Counted from the first letter of the stretch, positions 35,346-47,432 are shown. The stretch is DNA of 64,000 nucleotides from Solen grandis (GCA_021229015.1 CM037782.1:45263040-45327039), one strand, 5' to 3'. Numbers and translations: made by a program. Notes: generated by a model from the letters alone, not told the origin.

Positions 35346-36477
35346 CGGCCCCGTAATAATATGTGTGTACATTCATATATAAGAATTCATTAATTAGATT
35401 TGTCAATATTCAAAATTAATCATTTTTGTTAATAGCCTTAGTCGTAGGCAAGTTAATTTTTTCAATGAAATGTATTTTGGTTTGTGTGCAAACGTTCTAC
35501 CAATCCATGGTCCAAATAAACATAACGAAAAGATATTTGTCTGATATACACAAAGGGAAAGAAAAAAATCGTATTTTTATGCTAATATCTATTCAGACAG
35601 CTATCATGTGTTGTGGTTATTTACAACAAATAAGCCAATCTGAACGGTGTTGTAAATCATAAATTTAACGTATACATTAGGCTACAACTCGTCTCAGTTC
35701 TGATCAATACCTTTGTATTAGCCCTTTGTCAAATCGTACCTATTTTATTGAGATCTCCTCCTCATATATCAAATAAAGTTCACATTTTGATCCCGAGAGA
35801 CCTACCGATGTCTTTTAAATGACTGATCTCCACTATGACTTAAGAACAAGAATACGCTGTTGGCGAACATTTCTTTCGTATACGAGGTTATATTCTTTTG
35901 TAGTATTCATGACTGGGTAAGGTAATATTTTGTGAACAAATTACAACAAAAAATTGTAGTGTTTCGTGATCTCTAATCAATGTAGCCATGAATATATTGA
36001 AACTGAAGCTCGGTTTTGAAACCATGACATAAGAATTTTCACCTGGTATGCACGCTATGTTTACAATTTAACAGCCAAAGGTTTATAAACCTTTGTTTAA
36101 TCCCATGTAGCCAAAAAGGTAGAGAGATATAGAATATATCAACGATTTAAGATTAAACCATATTGCCACTAATTGGAAATCCGTGAGAGTCGAAATACCG
36201 CTTATAAATTAAGTGATTGTTGCAAAGCTGGTGAAGTAAATGCTCTGTATTCAGTGAATTTGATCAAAGTTTAATCTGGTGAACAGAAAGCACTTTACTT
36301 TTAGGACAGAAAATATGCGTTTAGGTCGAGAGCAGCGCATAGATACTACTAAATCTTTCTTCAATGTTTCAATCACGAAGAGCCAAGTGTATATTACTCC
36401 TTATTTCGAATTGAATTACATTAATATAAATCAAAGGAATGGCTTAAGAATACATGTAAATAAATTTCGTTCATTTT

Positions 36478-36545
36478 AATAATTATTATTATTACCATCA
36501 CTTAATAATAATAATAATTATTATTATTTTATTATTATTATTATA
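36478..36545. repeat. (ATT/AAT)n microsatellite with inverted halves
   Basis: Two runs, one of 'att' units and one of 'aat' then 'att' units, surround 'ccatcactt'. The halves are complementary and could form a hairpin. Ordinary AT microsatellite behaviour. Confidence 0.85.
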
Positions 36546-36889
36546 AATATGGAGATCAGTTTTTCTGTATTTAAAGAACCGTCAAGTCCTTTGATATAAT
36601 TAAAAGAATAGAAAGAAAGAATAGTATGATATACCACATGCCAGATATTTAGTTGTACCTAGAGTGTGACTCTAGGCGAACAAGGAATTCAACACATTCG
36701 CCCAATGCAACACACGTTCTGATTTCATGATGCGCCAATATGCCAGTTGCGAGTGTCTTCAACAATGCGGATTCCGACTTACAATATGTTTTCATGCAGG
36801 CATATTGCCAACTGGCTACCAGACACACTCTCGGAATCTTTGGATGGAAACTAACAGATATAAGAAACATCCGTCTGTAGGAATTTTAA

Positions 36890-37372
36890 GGTTTTCCCTG
36901 GGGGGCACGCGCCTTTCTGGGATTCTTCGAGGAGATGAGAAAAGACAAGGATTATTCTTGTTTTGACACGACTATTTACGACGCACTTGCTGCGACGTTC
37001 ATATTCATTTTGTGTTTAAAACTCTTTGCTAATTATCATATCCTAAGAGACATCCATTCAGTTCATCGTAATTCCATCTCTTATCTCAGCTTATTAATCC
37101 TCGTTTTTATGACGGGCCTATCCGTCCAGACATCGTTTACCATTTTGTAATCTGGGACAAATCTTGGACTACGTTAACTTTATTTTTATTCTATATTGAT
37201 ATTCGGAAGATACCGGTAGGTATTGTGATCGACTGCAATTATTTCGCTTTCTGTCCTCGTTATCTGCTGGGGCCCCTTGATGTATATAACTTCATCCTCA
37301 TTTTCTGCATTACATTCTTCCGTATTCCGGATATAGCTTCAGCTATTGGTGATGCACGCCCAGGCATGCTAT
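36890..37372 (+). other. Patch of overlapping long open frames, unknown
   Basis: This region is less AT-rich than its neighbours. One frame is open from 36890, with an ATG at 36935, to a TAA at 37148-37150 (71 codons from the ATG); it has two hydrophobic stretches, ALAATFIFILCLKLFANY and SYLSLLILVFMTGLSV. A second forward frame is open for about 100 codons to 37372 and includes FYDGPIRPDIVYHFVIWD. The reverse strand has more stops. I recognise no family. A decayed gene is possible, but frames of this length are expected a few times by chance. Confidence 0.2.
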
Positions 37373-38065
37373 AACGTAAGAACCATTACCTCCAAATTTA
37401 GATTTAAATTTAGATTTTCGCCAGATCTTTGATATATATTGTATCCTATGTCCATTTTCTTTATTTGATTTCTTGTTTGGCATTTTGAAATTGTATATGT
37501 TGCCTATCATTTAAAAGAGTGTCCATGACGTTCTCTAATTTAAATTACTCAGCAGATCCCATTTCTGCTTCCTTGGAAAGAAGTTATTTTAAACTCTAAT
37601 TTTACATGCAAATTACGACATACGATCCTTTCTCCCGTGTATTTCTCTCTAAAGATTTATTTCAGAAGCCAAATGGTCTAGATGATATTCAGGAAAACGA
37701 ATTTGCAAAATAGCTCGCAAACACTAATTCGCTCAAAACCAGAAACAGTAATGTCTTACTTCTTTTTGAGCATGGTATACTTTATTATTGTGCCATTATT
37801 TCGTGTTTTATCATATTCATCGATAGCATAGGTAAAGCCTTGGGTAAGGCTTTAACCTTTATATTTTGTAAAAAGGCAAAGGGTGATTTGGCAGAACACT
37901 GTTCATATTTTGCAACTTGATTTGTGTATTACTAGCAGCTGAAACTATGTTTTGTCTGCGTCTCTCTGAAACCAGATTGGTTGCTTAGATAATCTAATGT
38001 ATCTAAGTATTAAATAGACAGTCCCTTTGACTTTTATTTATCTGTATAGTTTTATTCTCCTCTAG

Positions 38066-38288
38066 GAATTGTCGATTTCGTTTTTATAGCAATAATGAAC
38101 GTTTATTCGAGATTTTGATAGCAATCTTGTATTATTCATTGAAGATCGGACTAATACGAGATACGCAGCTTCTCGACTGCACTTTACCTAAAGGATATAA
38201 AATTGTGAAAGCATCGTTGAATTTAGTTGCTAGTCAGACTGAATCACTGGGCATCGATCTAGACGCTATCATGCTCCAACTTTGGTGA
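38066..38288 (+). CDS. Candidate terminal exon, unknown gene
   Basis: A strong acceptor, 'tttattctcctctag', is followed by 73 stop-free codons and a TGA. The peptide contains IRDTQLLDCTLPKGYKIVK and ends ESLGIDLDAIMLQLW. The acceptor is phase 2. The frame is open a little upstream too, from about 38031. No ATG occurs until near the end, so it can only be an internal or terminal exon. Downstream the same frame continues past TGA codons, and another frame is open for about 50 codons, which could also point to a decayed coding sequence. Function unknown. Confidence 0.25.
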
Positions 38289-38994
38289 ATCAAACCGGTT
38301 TCAGAAAGTGATATGGTCATACAAGCGAGCCATACAGTAATCAAGCCAGTCTATATCGGCCAGTCCGATTGACGTACATCAGCGGACGTTGGGACGCTTA
38401 CTTCCTTTATCTGTTTTTGTTACATGGGGAAAATGATTTGGGCAGAGGTCTCAAGATTATGCCCCGAAAATGAGAACCCGATATTGCATCATAATTGTTT
38501 CAGATGTATCAGACTGTTTTGACACATTCAATATTTATAGAATATAAGTGTACTAGACCATTTTGTCACGTAGTTTTTATTGAATTACGTTCTTGCGTTT
38601 CGACGCCTGTGCGATAAAAGACGTCATTGAGATTTTCACTATCCTCCCAAACTCTTCTGTATATTATTCTGAATTTCCATATAGTCAGAATGCTGGTTGT
38701 TTACATGTTCGAATAGAAAAGGTTCCTTGTTTTTGATACTGTTTCACCGTGCGGATTTTCCAGTCTGTATTTACATAGAAAGGAATTATATTGACAACGA
38801 ATGCATAAACAAACAGAAACATGGGGACAGGAAGCTTCATTCTATGTAGGCTATTGACTGAAGATAATTAGAAAAATGGCTGGCATAGACAGCTATCGAC
38901 GCTACGAGACAACGGTCCACGAATTCCACAAGATAAATAGTATTTGTCACTCCATTTCTCTCATGCACACGCATGTATGCATCTTCTTCCTATT

Positions 38995-39162
38995 ACTATG
39001 CAGGGCCTACTCTGGGACATTGTCGCATGTGTTCCTTTGGCACCAGAACTTTGCAACTTGGAAGGTAATGTAAGATTCTTTTACACCCAACGAGGTTCGA
39101 ACCAACAACTTCGGATTCGCAGTCATGTGCGCTACCATCTGATCACGGTGACCCTGTCAGAT
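38995..39162 (-). mobile_element. Diverged tRNA-derived SINE, 'atccgaag' family, reverse strand
   Basis: In reverse: A-box-like 'agatggtagcgcacatgac', 'gcgaatccgaagttgttgg', B-box 'ttggttcgaacctcg', then 'ccttccaagttgcaaagttc' and 'tggtgccaaaggaac'. The order matches 19166-19350. The 3' tail is absent. Confidence 0.6.
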
Positions 39163-39984
39163 GTGCGTATTTTGATATACGTTAAAATGGCCGAGGACAA
39201 CAGTCCGAAAAGTCCGTCATTATATCATGGGAAAATTTTCACTAAATGATGCTAATAATTAATCAGACTGTGTTCTTATTCTCTTAAATGTGTATTCGTG
39301 TACAATTACCTCAGAAAAAAAGACAAATTAATATAAAAATAAATAAATACTAAAAACAATTTAGTTTAAATGCTTGTATTTATCATGGTTTCGGCACACC
39401 TTATATTTGTTAAATGTACTTCCGATTTGATTCTTTCTCTGCAGTGCAAACAAGTCACCCTTTGATCGATTTAGATCTGTTCTGGAACGGAACCTTTAAA
39501 ATGCCGTGACGGTTTTGTTAAACTATATCATAATGGAAAGTCCATGGAATATTACACGCATATTTTCATTCTGTTCATCTACTCTTCCATGTATCGTTTG
39601 ACAGTTCTATAGAAGTTGTGATCAATATGAGTGAATAACGCAGCGTTTCCTCTCTCACAAAAGGAAATGAGGTTTGATTTTTTTTTTAAATGGTCAAAAA
39701 AGAAAGTTTTCAAAGCCAAAAGATAACTTAAAAGAAAAGCATGGGTAAACGCTAATGCTTTAAATCGCACTTATTATTAGTACATATAGTATACTTAGAT
39801 ATCACGATATAATCGAATAATAGAAGTATCGATTAGAAGCGTTAAATAAACCTTTTTATTCCAGTGAAGACAAATAGCAAGCAAGCTTAAAACTAATTTT
39901 CGTACTAACAACAGTCAAACGTGAAATATGAAATAGACTATGAAAACAAGAAGTTTTGAAAATGAGAAAGCTAAAATTAAATTG

Positions 39985-40006
39985 CTCTCTCTCTCTCTCT
40001 CTCTCT
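39985..40006. repeat. (CT)n microsatellite
   Basis: Eleven or so CT units followed by a pyrimidine run. Simple repeat. Confidence 0.95.
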
Positions 40007-40062
40007 TTTTCTTTTAAAAATATATACTACGTACGCGCTGTATCACAAACATGTAATGAATA

Positions 40063-40250
40063 AAACGGCGCCATGTTAGCGTTAATGACCGCGGATCCGA
40101 ATTTAGTGGTTTTGAATCCCGACCCTTGCAGGAATCTCCAACGTCCCCGCCAGATGTAAGTACTGGCCCAATCCTGGAACTTTCGAAAATCATTAGTATA
40201 AGTTGCAATTACAAATTGCAAAACCGATGCAAGAAAAAATGGTTAAATTC
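40063..40250 (+). mobile_element. tRNA-derived SINE, 'ggatccgaa' family
   Basis: The segment reads 'gaccgcggatccgaattt', B-box-like 'ggttttgaatcccgaccc', 'ccagatgtaagtactggccc', 'aatcctggaactttcg' and 'agtataagttgcaattaca', ending 'aaccgatgcaag'. It is in the same order as 19166-19350, with a diverged A-box and a diverged tail. Confidence 0.7.
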
Positions 40251-40280
40251 AGCTAAATCCCCAATCCCCACAAGCATCAT

Positions 40281-40533
40281 AATCGCGCTACCGGTAGGAC
40301 GTTAGTTCGATCCCCGGTCGTTAAAACTTATCCTGTTAGGCTGTTATATATCTCTTTCAATGCACAAGTTGTCCCAGGATTGATTGTCCCGGTGTCAGGA
40401 TAATGTGGCTGGGTGTGGTATCATGCCACTTGTCTACGGCGTGATATCGCAATACGGGCAGCACTACACATTTCTCATGAAATCCAAAGTCCCCAAATAC
40501 TGTCGATGAGACGTTCACTCTACGCAAGCAGGC
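40281..40533 (+). mobile_element. tRNA-derived SINE, main family, head deleted
   Basis: The head is shortened to 'aatcgcgctaccggtagg' with B-box 'agttcgatccccggtcg'. The body blocks 'ccggtgtcaggataatgtgg', 'gggtgtggtatcatgccac' and 'tctacggcgtgatatcgcaa' are intact. It ends 'aaatactgtcgatgagacg' without a clear (aaac)n tail. It lies directly after a different SINE (40063-40250), a nested or clustered arrangement. Confidence 0.8.
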
Positions 40534-41221
40534 ACTTTAATCGAAATAGAAATAGAGGTACCTGCTCAGCATTTTCCACACAGACAAGGGAACGCCTATT
40601 GAGACGAACTTGATAAGATTTGATTGACTAATTAATACAAATTGCAAGGTATTCCAGTGATACAGGACCCATCAAGAGGGCGTTCGTGAGTCTGATATCA
40701 AACTAGACGGAATATGGCGCCACCAAAAAATTGAACTAGTTTATTGCATTTATTGGGAAATCTTAAGAGTTAATTAAGGAAGTATGGAAACTTAAAATCA
40801 TACCAAGGGTGCTTGAACGATTTTTTTTCAATTAGCAATCGATGTTTGATTGCTGTATTATTCGTTTAGCAAATTTCGTAATTTTTGAATGGGTGCATGG
40901 TATAATTAAAACATAATACTACAATGCGAGAAAATATAGAAATATTTTAAATTTAAAATGTTTTATATGAATACAGTTTTTGATAATACCGATGTTTTGG
41001 TTATAACATATTTTATTTCTCATGCATTTCATACATAAATGAAAAGCACACATAATAATCACAAATGCAGTTGTATGCAATTCGTGAACAGGATTGGATT
41101 AAACATTACTGCTTAATTTAAATCCTCTCAAATAAAAAAAAAGGAGAAGTTAATTTCAATGAATATCGTATATAATTAGAATCTATTCAATATCTTAAGC
41201 ACAACCGCGATATATCCAAGT

Positions 41222-41410
41222 CGTTCAAAATGGTACCGGGTGCTCCCTGGTTGACGCCAACATATATACAGGGTAGTTCCAGTTGGCGCGGTGCCAGGAT
41301 AATGTGACTGGGTGGTATCATGCCTCCTAATGAAACATGTTTCAACAACATGTAGGCATTCCTAATGGCTTGAATTCTGTTGACGGGACGATGAATTAAA
41401 CAAAAAAAAA
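41222..41410 (+). mobile_element. 5'-truncated SINE, main family
   Basis: The tRNA-related head is absent. The copy begins within the body ('aaaatggtaccgg'), continues 'ctccctggttgacgcc', 'cggtgccaggataatgtgac', 'gggtggtatcatgcc', and ends 'tctgttgacgggacg' and an A-rich tail. 5' truncation is typical of LINE-driven insertion. Confidence 0.75.
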
Positions 41411-42483
41411 CACTCATTTCCGTAAAAAAAATTACTTCCCAAAAAAAAGAAATGAAAAGGAAAAAAACAACAACAAATGTTTTCTTTATATAACTTTTTT
41501 TATTACACAAATCCGTAAGTGGGTATTGAATATATGAATAATTATCGAGCAATGATGGAATAATCTCCAGTCAAGAAAATTCTAGCGTAAAGATCTTTTG
41601 TATTTCTTCCTTTTCTCAGAAATGTAAAATATTAATACATGGCGACATCTGAATTAACAGAATAACAGGCGTTAACTACGTTTTATTTGTTCTATTCTTG
41701 ACATGAGTATGTTTTTATTTCTAGGAAACATTTGGTTTGGTATAAATATGTTCAGGTTTTGTAGTTTGATGTCTACGTTATTTCGCTCCTAAACTTCTCT
41801 GTTGTAAGCGAACTTATGTGTCATTTGCCTTCGTATTTTGTTACTTTAATGTTGGGTAGACGAATTTTCTTGGGTTTACGTCATCTAACAAGATAAGAAT
41901 TGGAAGACGTTGCTTCGTGATTGACAAAAAAGTGAAGAAAGATTACAATGGCTCTCTTAATGTTGACGTTGATCTGACATTAGACACGCGAATGATAGTC
42001 GAATTGTGTTTTGTACGAGCCATTGTTTAACCCGAGTATTACTCAATAAATATTTAATTTTCATTTTTTTCACCAGTGCAATCAAACAGACATATAAGGT
42101 TAAATCATTCCGTGAGTCTGAGAGGTTACGATTTGTCTGCCACGTCAGAGTAGCAGTATGTAACCAGAAACTAGCAGTAAGGGAATTGGATATTGCGGAC
42201 TATTTAGGTCAAAATTGGATTGAACCTGGCGGATTTGAGAAAATACAGTTGCATCTGCATATTTACAGATTTAATATAAATCTCAAACAGTTTCATCTAT
42301 AAATATAGAATTGCAACCGTAAATTTATAGTTCCGATAGTATTTGAGATATTGGTGTAGCACATACCTTTAGAAATGGCGGAAATAATATGATTTTTCAT
42401 ATAGTCTCAAAATTTAATTATGTTCATTTTGAATTGAAAGAGACAGCTCATTTTAAATATTGTATCTTTAAGGGTGGTTAAAT

Positions 42484-42640
42484 GCTACTTGGTGCCTGAG
42501 AAGAGCAGTGGTCTTACCAGTGATCCCAGGTTCGATATCTTGTCAAGAACATGGGAATGTAGGATGGTCTGTGATTTCTTTGGCTTTCCCCTCAATTAAT
42601 AAACACATGTGGTAGAAATTCTTATGCAATCGATATTATT
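42484..42640 (+). mobile_element. Degraded SINE with 'caatcgata' tail
   Basis: A B-box-like 'cccaggttcgatatcttg' follows a poor A-box region. The right end 'tagaaattcttatgcaatcgat' resembles the 'aatcgatgtaaa' tail of 10223-10448 and 19166-19350. Only the promoter-like box and the tail are recognisable. Confidence 0.45.
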
Positions 42641-43185
42641 ATTTAACTATGTATTTATATTCCTCATTATTGTCCTGGAAATTCACATGTACACATTTGA
42701 CGACCAGGAATAGATAACCATGGTGTTCACGAGAAATTAAACGGTTTTCAAATGAGCTCTTTGTTAAACCAGGATCTCTAAATATGCACACATCAGCAAT
42801 AAGAAATCCTGATCAAACTTGTTTATACATGTAGAAAAATTCTGTAATACTAGCTTTTTTTTTCTTTGTGGGGCAGACTTGTGCAGACAAATGGTGAACT
42901 GTAACAGGGTAAAATAGATGGTTAATGAATCTACCTATTTGTAGTTTCAACTGTATCTTCTTACATATGTCAGCTTGTATCTAACGTTGATTCAAACACT
43001 ACGCCGCAGAGGAAGCCTCGGGTCATTGAGAGTGACATGCACTCTCTCGTTTGCCAACCGACGTTCAGTCGAATTACAAAATATAAAACATCTTTCCTTT
43101 CGTGTATGTTATCACGTTCCGTTTAGATATGCGGGGCAGATTTTGCATTAACTATGATATGAACACGCCTCTCCACCCACACAAA

Positions 43186-43264
43186 CAAATAAATAAATAA
43201 ATAAATAAATGAATGAATGAATGAATGAATGAATGAATGAATGAATGAATGAATGAATGAATGA
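43186..43264. repeat. Compound (AAAT)n(GAAT)n microsatellite
   Basis: About six aaat units are followed by about thirteen gaat/atga units without interruption. Simple repeat. Confidence 0.95.
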
Positions 43265-44129
43265 AATAAAGAGAATTTACAATAAGAATAATAAACATAG
43301 AAACCACCAACACAGTTTGACTTTCAGCAATTTATCTGGTAACTATTTCTGTATCATCAACAACATTTCGTAGCTGTATTTTTCATTGATGAATATAATT
43401 CTTTTTAACTTTATGGCGAAAATGACAGGATGTTATTAATGGTAATTATATCGTGTATTCGCATTTCGCGAATTCATATTCTGATCAATTTCCGCAAAAT
43501 CATCTCCCTGGACCAATCATTGTCCGCAAAATAAACTTCCACCAGACTCCCAGTTGTAGAAAAAAAAAGAAACAGCATTACAGACAGTCCGTCAGTGCCG
43601 GAAACTAACACGATGCGTTTGAACAATTTGCAGATTTTAATTGCGCATTGCGTATGTATTCCTGTAGTGTAAATTCACTTCCTGGACCTTTAACATTTTA
43701 GCAAATGTAAATGTAATGGCATTTTTACTCTAAATGAAGGTGGTCCCTGCGCATTGTAATTCAACGTTGATAGAGAATATATTTTCTTGATGATTAAATT
43801 AAGAAACAAATTGCATATATACCACAGGGTGATGCTATTGGCATCTCCTTACCAAGACTATTGATCCAGCCGTCGACCATTTGTACAGTTTTTGGTGTAG
43901 GGATGCGCAGATAGATAGATGGGGTTAAATTGGGTTTTTTGACGGACAAATAGATAAAATTGTAAAATAATATGTTCATTATTTAAATGTGATCAGTTTT
44001 GCAATGACATTAATGTATCTTTACCCTGCATTTGTTTATATTTCTTTTTATTATATGATGCCATTTGTCTTTTTTTTTATCCTCTCTTCCATTCAGTTCC
44101 CCTCTTTGATAATGCTCTGGTGTCTTCCT

Positions 44130-44317
44130 ATATTTTCAGGCCCGGACGTTTGTAAATGAAGAGGAGTCATGGTCATAGTCACGTGCAACGTTGCCTAGTA
44201 ACGCTAGTGTGATCCATGAAGATGTCAAATAGGTGAAAATGAAATATCGTTTTAGCGGCTCTTGAATGTTTTCTTTGAGAACTGGATATATTACATGGCA
44301 AGAAATATGTGAGAACA
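44130..44317 (+). promoter_or_regulatory. Candidate promoter and 5' leader with E-boxes and an X-box
   Basis: CpG-containing sequence stands out here. A palindromic E-box CACGTG lies at 44180-44185, directly followed by 'gttgcctagtaacg' (44190-44203), which fits the two half-sites of an RFX-type X-box with a 2-bp spacer. A second CACGTG lies at 44347-44352 inside the coding exon. bHLH-ZIP and RFX factors bind such sites in animals; use here is inferred. Short upstream open frames in the leader (for example ATG at about 44217) would reduce translation. No TATA box is evident. Confidence 0.3.
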
Positions 44318-44417
44318 ATGCGGACGTCAGCATACGGACTTTTGATCACGTGGTATAGGTTGTTCCCGTCCCTGACGCACATTCGGTTTTTCTTCGTGAT
44401 TTTCCTTGGCTTTGGAG
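44318..44417 (+). CDS. Candidate first coding exon with hydrophobic N-terminus
   Basis: An in-frame TGA lies upstream, making the ATG at 44318 the first in its frame. It opens 33 codons plus one base, ending at a consensus donor GGAG|GTGAGT. The peptide starts MRTSAYGLLITWYRLFP and continues through RFFFVIFLGFG, as in a signal peptide or type II signal anchor. Phase-1 introns after such segments are typical of animal secretory genes. A phase-compatible exon lies at 47044-47165. The protein family is not recognised. Overlapping reverse-strand frames are 65-67 codons long and look random. This is the best gene candidate in the window, but unproven. Confidence 0.33.
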
Positions 44418-44564
44418 GTGAGTAGAATGTAATGTATAATTTCTGAATTTAAGTTGCATGTTCATTTTCCAAAAACGTCAAATTCTGTAGCACTTTCATT
44501 TCTTTTCTTTTTAGCAGGCTTTATATATCGTATATTAAGTTAAACTTGGCTAGAGCGACCGTCC

Positions 44565-44565
<1 letters not shown>

Positions 44566-44604
<39 letters not shown>
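44566..44604 (+). repeat. Poly-A tract (39 A)
   Basis: A pure A run follows 'tagagcgaccgtccc'. It could be the tail of a retroposed sequence or a slippage tract. No recognisable element precedes it. Confidence 0.9.
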
Positions 44605-44605
<1 letters not shown>

Positions 44606-45093
44606 AGGACCCACACGTGGGTTATTCTTGACCGCAAAGTCTAAAATATGGCCAAAATAATCAGAAAATGATTGCTCGTCATTACAAAAATAAAAGCTCA
44701 GCAGTCATAAAAGTCGGCCAACTATCCGTTTATTGCAAGGGGCCGATAAATGAAGCTAAAGTGTAGGATCAGTTCTTTTTACTTTAAATTGTTAATCGAC
44801 CGCTGAAAAGAGGATAGCTGTTAAGTAAAAGGGATCGTTAACACAGGTTTATGTATATATTTAAGACATTCCTTTATATACCCACACCTTAGATTTAATG
44901 CAAAAATCCCCAAATCTGAATTCTATATTTTGAGATTTAAAATCACGTAACAAATATATTCTAAAATAACATTTATTTTACATTATTCATATATATTTCG
45001 ATGCAAATAAATTCTGGTATTCTTTGAAAAGTATGGAGTTGCATTTCCGATTATTCAAAATGCAACTGTGCAATTGTTACTTGTCCTTTGTAA

Positions 45094-45354
45094 GCCTTAC
45101 GAATGACGAATGTAATCAGTGAGCCTTATGACTTACGAATGTAATCAGTGAGCCTTACGACTTACTAATGTAATCAGTGAGCCTTACGACTTACTAATGT
45201 AATCAGTGAGCCTTACGACTTACGAACGAAATCAGTGAGCCTTACGACTTACGGAATGAATCAGTGAGCCTTACGACTTACGAATGTAATCAGTGAGCCT
45301 TACGACTTACTAATGTAATCAGTGAGCCATACGACTTACGAATGGAATAAGCAA
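45094..45354 (+). repeat. 29-bp minisatellite, 9 units
   Basis: Nine head-to-tail units of exactly 29 bp fit the consensus 'gccttacgacttacnaatg' + 'taatcagtga'. Inner units are nearly identical and the first and last are diverged, as in an array changing by unequal exchange. The period is not a multiple of three, and no spacers separate units. It lies in the proposed intron between 44417 and 47044. Confidence 0.95.
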
Positions 45355-46781
45355 TTCAAGCCTTATCATCCAAATACTGACTTTGAACATTAAACACATA
45401 TATAGATGTTTTTGAGATTCATTACCTTAATATAAGAAAATTGTCCAGAATTTTACTTTTAAAGCATTGGAATTATTATTGTTGTATTTTTTTTCTTTTG
45501 AGGGGGGTGGGGGAGCAATTATATTTGTGTGTGTGTTTTTTACACTGAAATAAAGAAAATCAACATATTTGTATTTTTTTCATCAGTTGTTTGTTAACAA
45601 TTTCCGTGAATAAGTTTCATTTTTTCCAGTTGGCCAAGGGCATTTATGTAGAAGCAGACCTTTTTCTATTATCATAAAAGCGCTACAGCTTAGAGCTTTC
45701 TGTTGTTTTGGAGCGCGTGACGACCAGTAATAAAAAAGGTGTGAAACCATTTTCTCTCCCCCGACAACTGAGAAATGAAGTGAATCGTATATCACATTAC
45801 TTAGCATCAAGATTTCATTCTAACATATCTAGATAAAGTATACTTGCTAGTATAATTAACTCACATGTAAGTGCCTAAATCGACTTTAATCTAGTATGGT
45901 TCTAGCCATCAACTGGTGTTTCATTACGCAGTTTCCGTGTTAATAAATAAATGATTAAGCCGATGGTATTAGCCATGCGATATGATCATCTACCCTTCAG
46001 TAATAAATAAAAATTGCGCCTTGAGAGAATGAGCCACAGCCCCCCTGTGAGCAATATAGCCTTTTTTATATATATGTATATACGGCTATGCTAGCATGTT
46101 TGAATTCATCAATGCATCACGACAACGGAAATGACGTCATAGGATGTCTTGAATAAGAATTACCGGTGTTCATTGAGAGGGATAATTGTTATGTAATGAT
46201 AGTTGCTGTCCGATTTTACGCAGTATCCTTTGGGTATTTTAGTTACATTGATTATAGCAGTGTTGCTACCTATACTGCCGATCGGTACAATCAATAAATA
46301 AACCTTTATAGATTTACTTTTTTTTCATTGCCATGCAAAACATCAATTATAACACCATTTTCTATTTTATAACAAGATAAAGTATTTATAGAATTCAGTT
46401 GTACAGAACTTAGAAGTAGACTGTTGTATAATGAACAATATGAATTAATTGCCAAATTCTTTAATCAAATTTTTTTTTTCATCTTATTTTTAATTAAATC
46501 AATTACAACATTCCAGCTGCATTAAATTTTAGTACGGTGATTAATTTGTACCAGATGATAATGAAATAGAAGCGTTAAAGAATGACAAACTTAAATACTG
46601 AAAGAGAGCGGCAAGTTATTAATTCCATAACATTTGAAATATAAACGAAAACTAATACCAATTGTGTATTTATAACGATGCTCCAAAACTATAATTAGGT
46701 CGAATTTGAATGTCAAACACGCGTATTTTATTTGACCATATATTTTTCTATGAAATACCTAAAGTAAAAAGACTTATTCTA

Positions 46782-46782
46782 A

Positions 46783-46814
<32 letters not shown>
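46782..46814. repeat. (ATT)n microsatellite
   Basis: About eleven att units; they produce an artificial polytyrosine frame. Simple repeat. Confidence 0.95.
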
Positions 46815-46815
<1 letters not shown>

Positions 46816-47043
46816 TTTATTTTTTGGTATTTAAAATACTGTGGGAAAAAAATCAGAAAGCTTTACAGTCCCGTTTTAAAGATTTACGTAAAAAAGGGTA
46901 TAGTTTAGTTAGTCTCTCATAAAAGTGCACGTGTACTTTGATGTCAATGTTGAAAAAGATCATGCAATGAGATCATATAATCCCACAGGACGGTAAGGAC
47001 GCACCAAAAACAACTTACAACTTGAATCATTATTTTACTTCAG

Positions 47044-47165
47044 TCAAAGATTTGTTATCTCTGATAGGGAGTAAGAAAACTATTTCTGCTTTATCATCCC
47101 TTTTGTCTGAAGTCAGTGATGATCGATATATCTTTCCTACATCTGGTAGATTGTTTGGTTTAAGA
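47044..47165 (+). CDS. Candidate second exon, phase-compatible with 44318-44417
   Basis: The acceptor 'attattttacttcag' is followed by two bases and 40 codons, ending at the donor 'aga|gtaagt'. The peptide starts KDLLSLIGSKKTISALSSLL and ends TSGRLFGLR. The two leading bases complete a Val codon with the single G left by the exon at 44318-44417, so the two join in frame across a 2.6-kb intron. The donor is phase 0 and no third exon was found. The reverse strand is also open here for about 40 codons, so strand is not certain. No family recognised. Confidence 0.27.
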
Positions 47166-47345
47166 GTAAGTTATTAAAGAAACTAGATATTGTACCGAAG
47201 TAAGACATTTCATATAATGTTTTGACGATATAAAATTAAAATAGAACTATCAGACTTGTCCATTATAGATATATAAAAGTGCTCACTAGACTGGATTTTT
47301 AGATTTTTGTTTTCAAAAAGAATTCCGTCTTTCAAATTGATGATA

Positions 47346-47368
47346 TCCGGGCGTGCGTGGGGCGCCCG
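47346..47368. other. Small G+C-rich hairpin
   Basis: 'ccgggcg' and its exact complement 'cgcccgg' flank a 9-base loop. It stands out in AT-rich surroundings. It may be part of an unrecognised repeat. Confidence 0.5.
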
Positions 47369-47432
47369 GTTAGGTTGGCTTTATTTCAAAATATGCTCTT
47401 ACTTCTATGACCTTTATTAGATTATTCAAATA

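Noticed and set aside
38197..38206. TATA-like 'tataaaatt'
   Set aside because: It lies inside a stop-free frame, has no initiator at the right distance and no following exon, and such strings are common here.
45094..45354. Repeat array that could be read as a CRISPR
   Set aside because: Units are contiguous with no unique spacers, unit edges diverge, and the context is eukaryotic. It is a minisatellite.
46710..46922. 70-codon open frame with a tyrosine run
   Set aside because: The run is the translation of an (ATT)n microsatellite.
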